39,596 nucleotides of DNA, taken from the NCBI GenBank assembly GCA_036675425.1, contig JAKFFB010000291.1:1-39596 (forward strand), given 5' to 3'. The DNA is from SCTD01 sp036675425 (GTDB lineage Bacteria; Actinomycetota; Actinomycetes; Mycobacteriales; SCTD01). Shown piece by piece: positions 1-8,023 of this stretch. The notes below the pieces were generated by a model. That model was not told the DNA's origin and did no database searches. It worked only from the letters and a program-made list of their open reading frames with translations. The first letter of the stretch is position 1. Each line of letters starts with the position of its first letter. The translations under genes were made by a program, and so were the position numbers.

Positions 1-184
1 CGAGCAGCAGGTCGCGAGGCTGGGCGGTCGCCATGCGCTCGGCGGTCCAGTACGCCGCCACCTCGCCGGCGCGGTCGGTGCCCGGATTGGTCGGGGGGGC
101 GGCGCTGGCCGGTGCCGTCCAGGAGGTGGCGAGCCCGGAGAGCCCGAGAGCGGCGACGGACAGCAGGGCCAGTGAGCGGCGCAT
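1..184 (-). CDS. Secreted protein, N-terminal fragment (possibly trypsin-like serine protease)
   Basis: Only the first 61 codons are inside the window; the gene runs off the left edge. The ATG at 184 is preceded by a GGAG a few bases upstream. The protein begins MRRSLALLSVAALGLSGLA, a Sec signal peptide with a likely cleavage after the Ala-rich stretch near residue 30. The mature start contains a segment like AAYWTAERMATAQP. A Tyr-Trp-Thr-x-Glu-Arg-Met segment just before the catalytic domain is familiar from actinobacterial secreted trypsin-like peptidases, so that family is my best guess. No catalytic motif is visible in this fragment. Export is well supported, the enzyme class is not. Confidence 0.55.
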   Translation of the reverse strand, partial: MRRSLALLSVAALGLSGLATSWTAPASAAPPTNPGTDRAGEVAAYWTAERMATAQPRDLLL

Positions 185-442
185 GGGAGCTCCAGCGGTC
201 GAGCGATGAGGGGGGTGAGATCAGCGTGGCACCAGCCAGGTGCCTTAGCGAGCCCTTCTTCGCAGAACTGTCCGAAAGGACTAGGCGTGGCGGCGATGTC
301 CCGTTTCGGGGAGCCGCCGCGGAGGCCACGAACTATCACCGTCCAGCTGAGCCCGGGAGAGGGCGTCCGCGGGCGGGCTCGCGCTCAGGCGCAGCTGTGC
401 GGACGAGAGGTGGACGGTGAAAGTCCGGGATCCGAGCAGGCA

Positions 443-463
443 GGCCGGCCGGGCCGGCCGGCC
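443..463 (-). terminator. GC-rich hairpin after terC
   Basis: A run of overlapping GGCCGGCC palindromes begins five bases past the terC stop codon and can fold into an 8-10 bp all-GC stem. No U-tract follows, which is common for actinobacterial terminators. It is a plausible transcription end for terC; function not proven. Confidence 0.4.
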
Positions 464-467
464 ACGC

Positions 468-1460
468 TCAGCGCATAGCGGCCAGTTCCGACTCCCGCGC
501 CGTGGCGCGCAGGCTGGTCGCCGTCACGAGCGCCAGGATCGCCACGATCACCCCCAACGAGGCCAGCGTCGGGATCTCCGGCACCCAGGTCCAGATCCCG
601 TGCGCCCAGTGCAGGACGAGCTTGACGCCGATGAAGCCGAGGATCGCCGCCAGGCCGTAGCCGAGGTGCACCAGGCGCGAGAGCGCGCCCTGCAGGACGA
701 AGTAGAGCGCGCGCAGACCGAGCAGCGCGAAGGCGTTCGTGGCGAAGACCAGGAAGGGGTCGCCGGTGATGCCGTAGACGGCGGGCACCGAGTCGACCGC
801 GAAGACGACGTCGGTGGCGAAGACGGCCATGACCACGAGCGCGAACGGGGTCGCCATCCGGACGCCGTTCTCACGGACGAACAGGCGCGGACCGCGGTAG
901 TCGGGGGTCACCGGGATCACCCGCCGAAGGAGCTGGACCGACCGCATCTCGTCGACGTCGACCGCGTGCGTCTGCCCCTGCCGCTGGTCGCGCAGGATCT
1001 TGACCGCGGTCGCGAGCAGGATGCCGCCGAAGAGCAGGAAGGCGAACGACAGCCGGACGAGAGCCGCCGCGCCGAGCGCGATGAAGATCCCGCGCAGCAC
1101 CAGTGCCCCGACGATGCCGTAGAGCAGCACTCGCTGCTGCAGGGCGGCCGGCACGGAGAACGCTGCCAGCAGCAGCATGAAGACGAAGAGGTTGTCGACC
1201 GACAGCGACTTCTCGACGAGGTAGCCGGTGAGGTACTCGACGCCGGTCTGCGACCCGAAGCGGGACCAGACGTAGGCGCCGAAAGCCAGCGGCAGCGCGA
1301 CGTAGAAGGCGGACCATCCGACGGCCTCGCGCATCGAGACCTCGTGCGGCTTGCGGGTGATCAGGAAGTCCAGGACCAGCAGGGCCAGGACGGCGCCGAT
1401 CGTGGCAGCCCACAGGCCGGGCGTGCCGACGGACTCCAGGGTGGGGGCGGACAGAAGCAC
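468..1460 (-). CDS. TerC/Alx-family integral membrane protein, probable Mn(II) exporter
   Basis: 330 aa, the usual length for the TerC/Alx family, with about nine hydrophobic segments along the chain. Family hallmarks are visible: the acidic membrane motif EKSLSVDNLFVF near residues 83-94 and a second acidic motif FATDVVFAVDSVPAV in the C-terminal half. These paired Asp/Glu-containing helices are the family's predicted metal path. Members of this family (Alx, MeeF/MeeY) export manganese, and the Mn-type riboswitch just upstream supports that role here. The start is GTG at 1460, preceded by GAGGAGAT with good spacing. The gene diverges from miaB. A tellurite-resistance label would be historical only. 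Confidence 0.88.
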   Translation of the reverse strand: MLLSAPTLESVGTPGLWAATIGAVLALLVLDFLITRKPHEVSMREAVGWSAFYVALPLAFGAYVWSRFGSQTGVEYLTGYLVEKSLSVDNLFVFMLLLAAFSVPAALQQRVLLYGIVGALVLRGIFIALGAAALVRLSFAFLLFGGILLATAVKILRDQRQGQTHAVDVDEMRSVQLLRRVIPVTPDYRGPRLFVRENGVRMATPFALVVMAVFATDVVFAVDSVPAVYGITGDPFLVFATNAFALLGLRALYFVLQGALSRLVHLGYGLAAILGFIGVKLVLHWAHGIWTWVPEIPTLASLGVIVAILALVTATSLRATARESELAAMR

Positions 1461-1468
1461 AGGGATCT

Positions 1469-1493
1469 CCTCGGACGGTGATGCGGTCCGAGG
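1469..1493 (-). promoter_or_regulatory. Shine-Dalgarno-sequestering hairpin upstream of terC
   Basis: On the minus strand CCTCGGAC (1493-1486) and GTCCGAGG (1476-1469) form a perfect 8-bp stem with a 9-nt loop. The 3' arm overlaps the Shine-Dalgarno sequence GAGGAGAT (1472-1465) of terC. The 5' arm shares its CCTC with the predicted P1 closing helix of the riboswitch, so the two structures should be mutually exclusive. This is a plausible translational expression platform. Confidence 0.6.
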
Positions 1494-1590
1494 TCTCCTT
1501 CACCCGCAGAGCGGGCGACCGTCCGAAGCCGTCATGGAACGGCTGTAGTGACCGGAGCGGCGCTTGGGAAGTACTCCCCTCTGCAACCAC
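1481..1590 (-). promoter_or_regulatory. yybP-ykoY-like manganese riboswitch aptamer
   Basis: Read on the minus strand, the leader of terC holds the two conserved loops of the yybP-ykoY family: GGGGAGTAC (1579-1571) for the L1 side and GAAGGAGACC (1501-1492) for the L3 side. Between them lie a CGGTCACTACAG-like junction and two GC-rich hairpin arms. A short GAGG (1581-1578) can pair with CCTC (1493-1490) as P1. Known members bind Mn(II) and turn on Mn exporters, matching the TerC gene directly downstream. The aptamer DNA lies in the divergent intergenic region and its far end reaches to about 35 nt before the miaB start. Boundaries are approximate. Confidence 0.75.
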
Positions 1591-1610
1591 TTTACCCGAC
1601 CGGAGCGCCG

Positions 1611-1616
1611 TACGCT
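1611..1616 (+). promoter_or_regulatory. Predicted -10 box for a leaderless miaB transcript
   Basis: TACGCT ends seven bases before the GTG at 1624, so transcription would begin at or next to the start codon. A TTTACC at 1591 is only 14 nt upstream, too close for a normal -35. Confidence 0.4.
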
Positions 1617-1623
1617 GGAGTCC

Positions 1624-3075
1624 GTGACCCGCACGTATGAAGTCCGCACCTACGGGTGCCAGATGAACGTGCACGACAGCGAGCGCATCTCCGGCCTGCT
1701 CGACGCCGCGGGCTACCTGCCCGCCCAGCCCGACACCACCCCGGACGTCGTCGTGTTCAACACCTGCGCGGTCCGGGAGAACGCCGACAACCGGCTCTAC
1801 GGCAACCTGGGCCACCTCAAGCCGGTGAAGGACCGCACCCCGGGCATGCAGATCGCGGTCGGCGGCTGCCTCGCGCAGAAGGACCAGGGACTCATCACGA
1901 CCAAGGCGCCCTGGGTCGACGTCGTCTTCGGCACCCACAACGTCGGGTCGCTGCCGGTGCTGCTCGAGCGCGCCCGGATCGAGGAGCAGGCCCAGGTCGA
2001 GCTGCTCGAGAGCCTCGAGGTCTTCCCGAGCACGCTGCCCGCCAGGCGCGAGTCCACCTACAGCGCGTGGGTCTCCATCAGCGTCGGCTGCGACAACACC
2101 TGCACGTTCTGCATCGTGCCCAGCCTGCGCGGCAAGGAGGAGGACCGGCGCCCGGGCGACGTGCTGCGCGAGGTCGAGGTGCTCGCCGCCCAGGGCGTCC
2201 TCGAGGTCACCCTGCTCGGCCAGAACGTCAACTCCTACGGCCGCTCCTTCGGCGACCGCGACGCCTTCGGCAAGCTGCTCCGCGCCGTTGGCGCCGTCGA
2301 CGGCATCGAGCGGGTCCGCTTCACCAGCCCCCACCCGCGCGACTTCACCGACGACGTCATCGCCGCCATGGCGGAGACTCCCGCCGTCTGCCCGAGCCTG
2401 CACATGCCGCTGCAGTCCGGCTCCGACGCGGTGCTCAAGGCGATGCGCCGCAGCTACCGCAGCGAGCGCTTCCTCGGCATCCTGGCCCGCGTCCGCGAGC
2501 TGATCCCGGACGCGGCCATCACCACCGACGTCATCGTCGGCTTCCCCACCGAGACCGACGCGGACTTCGAGGACACGCTCCGCGTCGTCGAGGCGAGCCG
2601 CTTCGCCGGAGCCTTCACCTTCCAGTACTCCCCGCGCCCCGGCACCCCCGCCGCCGACCTGCCCCCGCTCCCGAAGCAGGTCGTGCAGGAGCGGTACGAG
2701 CGGCTCGTCGAGCTGCAGGACCGGATCTCGTACGAGGGGATGCAGTCCCAGGTCGGGCGCACCCTCGAGGTCCTCGTCAGCGCGGGGGAGGGGCGCAAGG
2801 ACACCGGCGACCGCCTCACCGGCCGCGCGCGCGACAACCGGCTGGTCCACCTCGCTGGCGCGGCCGGCGTACGCCCCGGCGACGTCGTCGAGACCGTCGT
2901 GACCCGGGCCGGACCCCACTACCTGGTCGCCGACGGGGCGCTGCTGTCGCACCGGCGGACCGCCGCGGGTGACGCCACGGAGGCCGGCCGCACCCCGAGC
3001 ACGCCCGGAGTGAGCCTAGGGATGCCGTCGATCGGCGTCCCCCCGCCGCTGCCCGCGGCACCCGCCTGCGGCTGA
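1624..3075 (+). CDS. miaB: tRNA-2-methylthio-N6-dimethylallyladenosine synthase MiaB
   Basis: 483 aa from GTG 1624. Methylthiolates i6A37 of tRNAs reading UNN codons, using two 4Fe-4S clusters and S-adenosylmethionine. Order of domains: N-terminal UPF0004 domain with cluster cysteines C12 (YGCQMN), C48 (NTCAVREN) and C82 (GGCLAQ); radical-SAM domain with C156, C160 and C163 in GCDNTCTFC; then a C-terminal TRAM domain followed by a Pro-rich tail. GTG 1624 was chosen because the family starts just before RTYGCQMN; an open frame continues upstream to 1564 but would add an atypical extension over the promoter. It works with MiaA, encoded in the same window about 7.4 kb downstream, which makes its i6A substrate. 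Confidence 0.95.
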   Translation: MTRTYEVRTYGCQMNVHDSERISGLLDAAGYLPAQPDTTPDVVVFNTCAVRENADNRLYGNLGHLKPVKDRTPGMQIAVGGCLAQKDQGLITTKAPWVDVVFGTHNVGSLPVLLERARIEEQAQVELLESLEVFPSTLPARRESTYSAWVSISVGCDNTCTFCIVPSLRGKEEDRRPGDVLREVEVLAAQGVLEVTLLGQNVNSYGRSFGDRDAFGKLLRAVGAVDGIERVRFTSPHPRDFTDDVIAAMAETPAVCPSLHMPLQSGSDAVLKAMRRSYRSERFLGILARVRELIPDAAITTDVIVGFPTETDADFEDTLRVVEASRFAGAFTFQYSPRPGTPAADLPPLPKQVVQERYERLVELQDRISYEGMQSQVGRTLEVLVSAGEGRKDTGDRLTGRARDNRLVHLAGAAGVRPGDVVETVVTRAGPHYLVADGALLSHRRTAAGDATEAGRTPSTPGVSLGMPSIGVPPPLPAAPACG

Positions 3076-3172
3076 CCCGACGCGCGACACCGGGGCAGGG
3101 TGTTCCCACGGGGCACCCGGACGTGATGGACTGCGCGCCAGTTCGGTTCCCGAGCCTCCGGAGGTCCGTCGC

Positions 3173-3460
3173 ATGCCCATCCAGGACGACGCCGCTGCTG
3201 CGCGCCGGGCCGTGCAGGACCTCAAGACGGCGATCGACACCCTGACGCGGCACTACTCCGACACGGTCGACGTCCGCCGGCTCAAGGCCGACGTCGCGCG
3301 GCTGGACGAGGACGTCGACCTGCTCTGCGGCACCGCGCAGCCGCGCAGCGCGGCCGAGCGCCCGCCCCTCGAGGTCATCCCGGACAACGAGTACGCCCAC
3401 GACTTCTGGATGGACGCGGAGGACGAGGGGCTCGGCCAGTCCCACCGCCGCAACCCCTAG
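3173..3460 (+). CDS. Conserved small hypothetical protein, acidic
   Basis: 95 aa, ATG preceded by CCGGAGG with good spacing. Function unknown. The first half (roughly residues 7-55) has heptad-like Leu/Val/Ala spacing in a charged background and is likely a helical hairpin or coiled coil. The C-terminal third is acidic with an aromatic patch (NEYAHDFWMDAEDEG). No signal peptide, membrane segment or cysteine cluster. It ends 39 nt before the sdhC-like start and is on the same strand, so it may be the first gene of the sdh transcript. Codon use matches its neighbours. Confidence 0.7.
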   Translation: MPIQDDAAAARRAVQDLKTAIDTLTRHYSDTVDVRRLKADVARLDEDVDLLCGTAQPRSAAERPPLEVIPDNEYAHDFWMDAEDEGLGQSHRRNP

Positions 3461-3499
3461 CCCGCGCCGACCTGTCCCGACGAGAGGGGCTCCTCCCGC

Positions 3500-4294
3500 A
3501 TGACCGCCACCGTGCCGGCCGGACCGAACGCGCCCGGCCGCGCGACCATCGCCGCCCGGACGCTGCGGACGGACCGGTGGTGGCTGCAGCCGGTCACGAC
3601 CGTGACCGTCCTCGTGCTGTTCATCGTCTACTCGACGTTCCGGGCGTTCGAGAACGCGAACTTCGAGGCGGGGGCCTACCTCTCGCCGTTCTACTCGCCG
3701 TGCATCGCGACGGGCTGCGAGGACACCGCCTTCCCGGTGCTCATCCCGGGTCCGGCGTTCATCAGCCCGGCGCTCTACATCCTCATCATCCCGCTGGGCT
3801 TCCGGCTCACCTGCTACTACTACCGGAAGGCCTACTACCGGTCGTTCTGGCTGTCCCCGCCGGCCTGCGCGGTGGCCGAGCCGCACCGGACGTACACCGG
3901 GGAGACGCGGTTCCCGCTGCTGTTCCAGAACCTGCACCGGTACTTCTTCTACGTCGGTCTGCTCTACCCGGTGATCCTGCTGTACGACGCGGCGCACAGC
4001 GTCTGGGCGCGCGACGACGGCGGGTACGTCGGTCTCGGCACGGTCATCCTCGTGGTCAACGCCCTGCTCCTGGCGATGTACTCGATGTCCTGCCACTCCT
4101 GCCGCCACCTGATCGGCGGCCGGCTGGTGCACTTCTCCAAGCACCCGATCCGCTACAAGCTCTGGACCTGGGTGAGCCGCGAGAACTCCCGGCACATGAA
4201 GTGGGCCTGGATCAGCCTGGTCGTCGTGGCCGCGGCCGACTTCTACGTCCGCCTGCTCGCGACCGGCGCCTTCGACGACCCGATCCTCTTCTGA
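3500..4294 (+). CDS. sdhC: Succinate dehydrogenase membrane anchor subunit (Sdh1 type)
   Basis: 264 aa polytopic membrane protein with about five hydrophobic segments (near residues 35-50, 85-105, 145-165, 180-200 and 235-250). It is read as the cytochrome-b-like anchor because it sits immediately before the flavoprotein and iron-sulfur genes and matches in size and context the anchor of the actinobacterial Sdh1 complex (Rv0249c type). Several His residues near membrane segments (NLHRYFF, DAAHSVWA, SCHSCRHL) could bind heme, but assignment is not possible from sequence alone. A purine-rich GAGAGGGG precedes the ATG at 3500. It passes electrons from SdhB to menaquinone in the cytoplasmic membrane. 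Confidence 0.82.
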   Translation: MTATVPAGPNAPGRATIAARTLRTDRWWLQPVTTVTVLVLFIVYSTFRAFENANFEAGAYLSPFYSPCIATGCEDTAFPVLIPGPAFISPALYILIIPLGFRLTCYYYRKAYYRSFWLSPPACAVAEPHRTYTGETRFPLLFQNLHRYFFYVGLLYPVILLYDAAHSVWARDDGGYVGLGTVILVVNALLLAMYSMSCHSCRHLIGGRLVHFSKHPIRYKLWTWVSRENSRHMKWAWISLVVVAAADFYVRLLATGAFDDPILF

Positions 4295-4313
4295 GAACAG
4301 GAATCCCTGCTTC

Positions 4314-6107
4314 ATGACCGACCTGGAACGGCACGCCTACGACGTCGTCGTGATCGGCGCCGGAGGCGCGGGGCTGCGCGCCGCGATCGAGGCGCACGAG
4401 CAGGGCGCGCGCACCGCCGTGGTGTGCAAGTCGCTGCTGGGCAAGGCGCACACGGTGATGGCGGAGGGCGGCATCGCCGCGGCCATGGGCAACGTCTACC
4501 CGGAGGACGGGTGGAAGGTGCACTTCCGCGACACCATGCGCGGCGGGAAGATGCTCAACCACTGGCGGATGGCGCAGCTGCACGCCCAGGAGGCGCCGGA
4601 CCGGGTCCGCGAGCTCGAGGACTGGGGCGCCCTGTTCGACCGCACGCCGGCCGGTCTGATCTCCCAGCGCGACTTCGGCGGTCACCGCTACGCGCGGCTG
4701 GCGCACGTCGGCGACCGCACCGGCCTCGAGCTGATCCGCACCCTGCAGCAGCGCACCGTCGCGCTCGGCATCGACGTCTACATGGAGTGCACGGTCACCA
4801 AGCTGCTGAAGCAGCAGGACGGGACCATCAACGGGGCCTTCGGCTACCGGCGCGAGAACGGGCAGTTCGTGCTGTGGCAGGCGCCGTCCGTCGTGCTGGC
4901 CACCGGCGGGATCGGCAAGTCCTACAAGGTGACGTCGAACTCCTGGGAGTACACCGGCGACGGGCACTCGCTCGCGCTGCAGGCCGGGGCGACGCTCGTC
5001 AACATGGAGTTCGTCCAGTTCCACCCGACGGGCATGGTCTGGCCGCCGTCGGTGCGCGGCATCCTGGTCACCGAGTCGGTCCGCGGCGACGGCGGGATCC
5101 TCAAGAACAGCAACGGATCGCGCTTCATGTTCGACTACATCCCCGACTACTTCCGCAAGGAGACCGCCGAGACGGAGGAGGAGGCGGACCGTTGGTACAC
5201 CGACAAGAAGAACAACCGCCGACCACCTGAGCTGCTGCCGCGCGACGAGGTCGCCCGCGCCATCAACAGCGAGGTCAAGGCCGGCCGCGGCTCGCCGCAC
5301 GGCGGCGTCTTCCTCGACATCGCGAGCCGGCACGACGCCGACTACATCCGCAAGCGGCTCCCCTCGATGTACCACCAGTTCAAGGAGCTGGCCGAGGTCG
5401 ACATCACTCGGGAGCCGATGGAGGTCGGGCCCACCTGCCACTACGTCATGGGTGGCGTCGAGGTCGACCCGGAGACGGCTGCCGCCAAGGTGCCGGGCCT
5501 GTTCGCCGCCGGCGAGGTCGCCGGCGGCATGCACGGCAGCAACCGGCTGGGCGGCAACTCGCTGTCGGACCTGCTCGTCTTCGGCCGGCGCGCGGGCCTC
5601 GCGGCCGCCGAGCGGGCGAGGTCGACCACCGTCCCGAACGTCGCCGACGCGGTCGTGGCCGAGGCGGCCAGGGAGGCGCTGGCGCCGTTCGAGCGCGACG
5701 GCGGCGAGAACCCGTACTCCCTCCATGCGGAGCTGCAGACCGCCATGAACGACCTGGTCGGCATCATCCGCGTGGCCGGCGAGATGAGCGAGGCGCTCGA
5801 GCGGATCGAGGCGCTGAAGGTGCGCGCGAAGGCGCTGACCGTCGAGGGCAAGCGGCCCTACAACCCGGGCTGGCACCTGGCCCTGGACCTGCCGCACATG
5901 CTGCGCGTCTCGGAGTGCATCGCCAAGGCCGCGCTCGAGCGGGAGGAGAGCCGGGGCGGCCACACCCGCGACGACTTCCCCGGCCCGCGGGAGGAGTGGG
6001 GCGCGCTGAACGTCATCTGCTCCGCCGACGGCGAGGACGTCGCGCTCACCCGCCAGCCGCTGCCCGTCATGCCGCCCGACCTGGCCGAGATCTTCGAGGA
6101 GAGCTGA
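4314..6107 (+). CDS. sdhA: Succinate dehydrogenase / fumarate reductase flavoprotein subunit
   Basis: 597 aa. Oxidises succinate to fumarate with FAD. The N-terminus has the dinucleotide-binding GAGGAGLRAA motif (about residues 16-25); KAHTVMAEGG carries the His expected to bind FAD covalently; HPTGM, ATGGIG and the C-terminal GGNSLSDLLVFG are typical of the SdhA/FrdA/AspO superfamily. The helical domain and C-terminal capping region are full length. The gene starts 19 nt after sdhC and its TGA overlaps the ATG of sdhB, so the three are translationally linked. The direction in vivo (succinate oxidation or fumarate reduction) cannot be told from sequence. Confidence 0.93.
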   Translation: MTDLERHAYDVVVIGAGGAGLRAAIEAHEQGARTAVVCKSLLGKAHTVMAEGGIAAAMGNVYPEDGWKVHFRDTMRGGKMLNHWRMAQLHAQEAPDRVRELEDWGALFDRTPAGLISQRDFGGHRYARLAHVGDRTGLELIRTLQQRTVALGIDVYMECTVTKLLKQQDGTINGAFGYRRENGQFVLWQAPSVVLATGGIGKSYKVTSNSWEYTGDGHSLALQAGATLVNMEFVQFHPTGMVWPPSVRGILVTESVRGDGGILKNSNGSRFMFDYIPDYFRKETAETEEEADRWYTDKKNNRRPPELLPRDEVARAINSEVKAGRGSPHGGVFLDIASRHDADYIRKRLPSMYHQFKELAEVDITREPMEVGPTCHYVMGGVEVDPETAAAKVPGLFAAGEVAGGMHGSNRLGGNSLSDLLVFGRRAGLAAAERARSTTVPNVADAVVAEAAREALAPFERDGGENPYSLHAELQTAMNDLVGIIRVAGEMSEALERIEALKVRAKALTVEGKRPYNPGWHLALDLPHMLRVSECIAKAALEREESRGGHTRDDFPGPREEWGALNVICSADGEDVALTRQPLPVMPPDLAEIFEES

Positions 6108-6859
6108 TGGCGTACGAAGCGAGCCTGCGCGTCTGGCGCGGCGACGACGAGGGCGGCCGGCTCGAGGACTTCCTCGTCGAGGTGAACGAGGGCGAGGTCG
6201 TGCTCGACATCATCCACCGGCTGCAGGCGACGCAGGCACCCGACCTGGCCGTGCGGTGGAACTGCAAGGCCGGCAAGTGCGGCTCGTGCAGCGCCGAGAT
6301 CAACGGCCGGCCGCGGCTGATGTGCCTGACCCGGATGGGGACCTTCGACGAGGAGGAGGTCATCACGATCACCCCGCTGCGGGCGTTCCCGGTGATCCGC
6401 GACCTCGTCACCGACGTCTGGTTCAACTACGAGAAGGCCCAGTCGATACCGCCTTTCACGCCGCGGGCTCGCGACGAGGACGGCAACCACCGGATGCAGC
6501 AGATCGACGTGGAGCGCTCGCAGGAGTTCCGCAAGTGCATCGAGTGCTTCCTGTGCCAGGACACCTGCCACGTGGTGCGCGACCACGAGGAGAACAAGAA
6601 GTCGTTCGCCGGCCCCCGCTTCCTGATGCGGATCGCCGAGCTCGACATGCACCCGCTCGACACCCTCGACCGCCGGCGCGCGGCGCAGGACGACTTCGGG
6701 CTCGGGATGTGCAACATCACCAAGTGCTGCACCGAGGTCTGCCCCGAGGGCATCAAGATCACCGACAACGCGCTCATCCCGATGAAGGAGCGCGTCGTGG
6801 ACCGCAAGTACGTCCCGAAGACCTGGCTCGGGCGCACCATCGGCCGCCGCAAGGACTGA
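6107..6859 (+). CDS. sdhB: Succinate dehydrogenase iron-sulfur subunit
   Basis: 250 aa, ATG overlapping the sdhA stop (TGATG). The N-terminal ferredoxin domain has CKAGKCGSC plus a fourth Cys (LMCL) for the 2Fe-2S cluster. The C-terminal domain has CIECFLCQDTC for the 4Fe-4S cluster and CNITKCCTEVCP for the 3Fe-4S cluster. All ligands of a working electron relay from FAD to quinone are present. It ends 23 nt from the convergent dodecin gene. Confidence 0.94.
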   Translation: MAYEASLRVWRGDDEGGRLEDFLVEVNEGEVVLDIIHRLQATQAPDLAVRWNCKAGKCGSCSAEINGRPRLMCLTRMGTFDEEEVITITPLRAFPVIRDLVTDVWFNYEKAQSIPPFTPRARDEDGNHRMQQIDVERSQEFRKCIECFLCQDTCHVVRDHEENKKSFAGPRFLMRIAELDMHPLDTLDRRRAAQDDFGLGMCNITKCCTEVCPEGIKITDNALIPMKERVVDRKYVPKTWLGRTIGRRKD

Positions 6860-6882
6860 GCCCCACGGCGGCCGCGTACGAC

Positions 6883-7092
6883 CTAGCCGTCGAGGCGGAA
6901 GCCGACCTTGAGGGTCACCTGGAAGGCGGCGATCTCGCCGTCCTCGACCCGACCGCGGATCTCGGTGGCCTCGAACCACTCGACGTTGCGGACGGTGCGC
7001 GAGACGCGCGAGATCCCGTTGCGGATGGCCTGCTGCACGGACTCGCCGGACGAGCCGACGACCTCGGTGACGCGGTAGACGTGGTCGCTCAC
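6883..7092 (-). CDS. Dodecin family flavin-binding protein
   Basis: 69 aa from GTG 7092, which has a strong GAGGAGG just upstream; the longer open frame to 7191 is not needed and would exceed the family size. Dodecins are 65-75 aa and assemble as dodecameric shells that store flavin or CoA. The sequence shows the family pattern: YRVTEVVGSS at the start, a helix with QQAIRNGISR, then VEWFEATEIRG, whose Trp corresponds to the residue stacking on the flavin ring, and QVTLKVGFRL at the end. It converges on sdhB, a flavoenzyme operon, which may or may not be functionally linked. Confidence 0.9.
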   Translation of the reverse strand: MSDHVYRVTEVVGSSGESVQQAIRNGISRVSRTVRNVEWFEATEIRGRVEDGEIAAFQVTLKVGFRLDG

Positions 7093-7209
7093 GGGACCTC
7101 CTCGTAGTTGGTGCCCGCAGGATGCCACCTGCGGGCCCGCCCGCAACGGGATGGTCACGATCCGGCGCTCGGACCGCCTGCCGGAGCGCACCCGACGATC
7201 CCGCAGGGA

Positions 7210-7236
7210 TAGGGTCCGCCCGTGATGCGCAGGTGA
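7210..7236 (+). promoter_or_regulatory. Leaderless-type -10 box and four-codon leader ORF before gluA
   Basis: TAGGGT (7210-7215) is followed six bases later by GTG-ATG-CGC-AGG-TGA (7222-7236). The TGA overlaps the gluA start codon in a GTGA arrangement (7233-7236). A transcript starting at 7222 would begin with this tiny ORF and could pass ribosomes to gluA by termination-reinitiation. Confidence 0.35.
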
Positions 7237-7988
7237 CCGTTCCTCCCGCGGGGCAGCCCCTCGTCGTCCTCGAGGGCGTCAACAAGCACTTCGGGTCGCT
7301 CCACGTCCTGAAGGACATCGACCTCACCGTCGACAGGGGCGAGGTCGTCGTCGTGATCGGGCCGTCCGGCTCGGGCAAGTCGACGCTCTGCCGGACCATC
7401 AACCGGCTCGAGACCATCGACGCCGGGACGATCCGGATCGACGGCCATCCGCTGCCCGAGGAGGGCAAGCAGCTCGCGCAGCTGCGGTCGAAGGTCGGCA
7501 TGGTGTTCCAGTCCTTCAACCTGTTCGCGCACAAGACCGTGCTCGAGAACGTCACCCTCGGGCCGATCAAGGTGAAGGGGGTCAAGAAGGCCGACGCCGA
7601 GAAGCGCGGGCGCGAGCTGCTCGAGCGGGTCGACATCGCCAGCCAGGCGGACAAGTACCCCGCTCAGCTCTCCGGCGGTCAGCAGCAGCGCGTCGCGATC
7701 GCCCGGGCGCTCGCCATGGACCCGATGGTGATGCTCTTCGACGAGCCCACTTCCGCTCTCGACCCCGAGATGATCAACGAGGTCCTCGACGTCATGACGT
7801 CGCTGGCCAAGAGCGGCATGACGATGGTCGTCGTGACGCACGAGATGGGCTTCGCCCGTCGCGCCGCCGACCGCGTCGTCTTCATGGACGAGGGGCGCAT
7901 CGTCGAGTCCAACACCCCTGAGGAGTTCTTCTCCCGGCCGCAGTCCGACCGTGCCAAGGACTTCCTCTCCAAGATCCTTTCCCACTGA
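7233..7988 (+). CDS. gluA: Glutamate ABC transporter ATP-binding protein
   Basis: 251 aa from GTG 7233. ATPase of a polar amino acid importer of the GluA/GlnQ family. Walker A GPSGSGKST is at residues 43-51, the Q-loop lies in VFQSFNLF, the signature LSGGQ is at 146-150, Walker B VMLFDE at 166-171 and the switch His at 203 in VTHEMG. It is first in a four-gene operon with binding protein and two permeases in the order found for gluABCD of Corynebacterium glutamicum, so glutamate is the likely substrate. It powers uptake at the inner face of the membrane. Confidence 0.9.
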   Translation: MTVPPAGQPLVVLEGVNKHFGSLHVLKDIDLTVDRGEVVVVIGPSGSGKSTLCRTINRLETIDAGTIRIDGHPLPEEGKQLAQLRSKVGMVFQSFNLFAHKTVLENVTLGPIKVKGVKKADAEKRGRELLERVDIASQADKYPAQLSGGQQQRVAIARALAMDPMVMLFDEPTSALDPEMINEVLDVMTSLAKSGMTMVVVTHEMGFARRAADRVVFMDEGRIVESNTPEEFFSRPQSDRAKDFLSKILSH

Positions 7989-8023
7989 CCGTCCACCGGT
8001 TCGCCAACAGCAAAGGACCCATC

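Noticed and set aside
228..244. GGCACC/GGTGCC hairpin upstream of the left-edge gene as a riboswitch
   Set aside because: Only a 6-bp stem; no conserved core of any riboswitch class could be recognised in 185-467, which otherwise shows no feature beyond the terC hairpin.
1591..1596. TTTACC as a -35 box for miaB
   Set aside because: Spacing to the -10 box is only 14 nt.
871..2952. A 693-codon minus-strand frame opposite miaB
   Set aside because: Low-complexity composition and full overlap with miaB motifs; typical shadow frame of GC-rich DNA.
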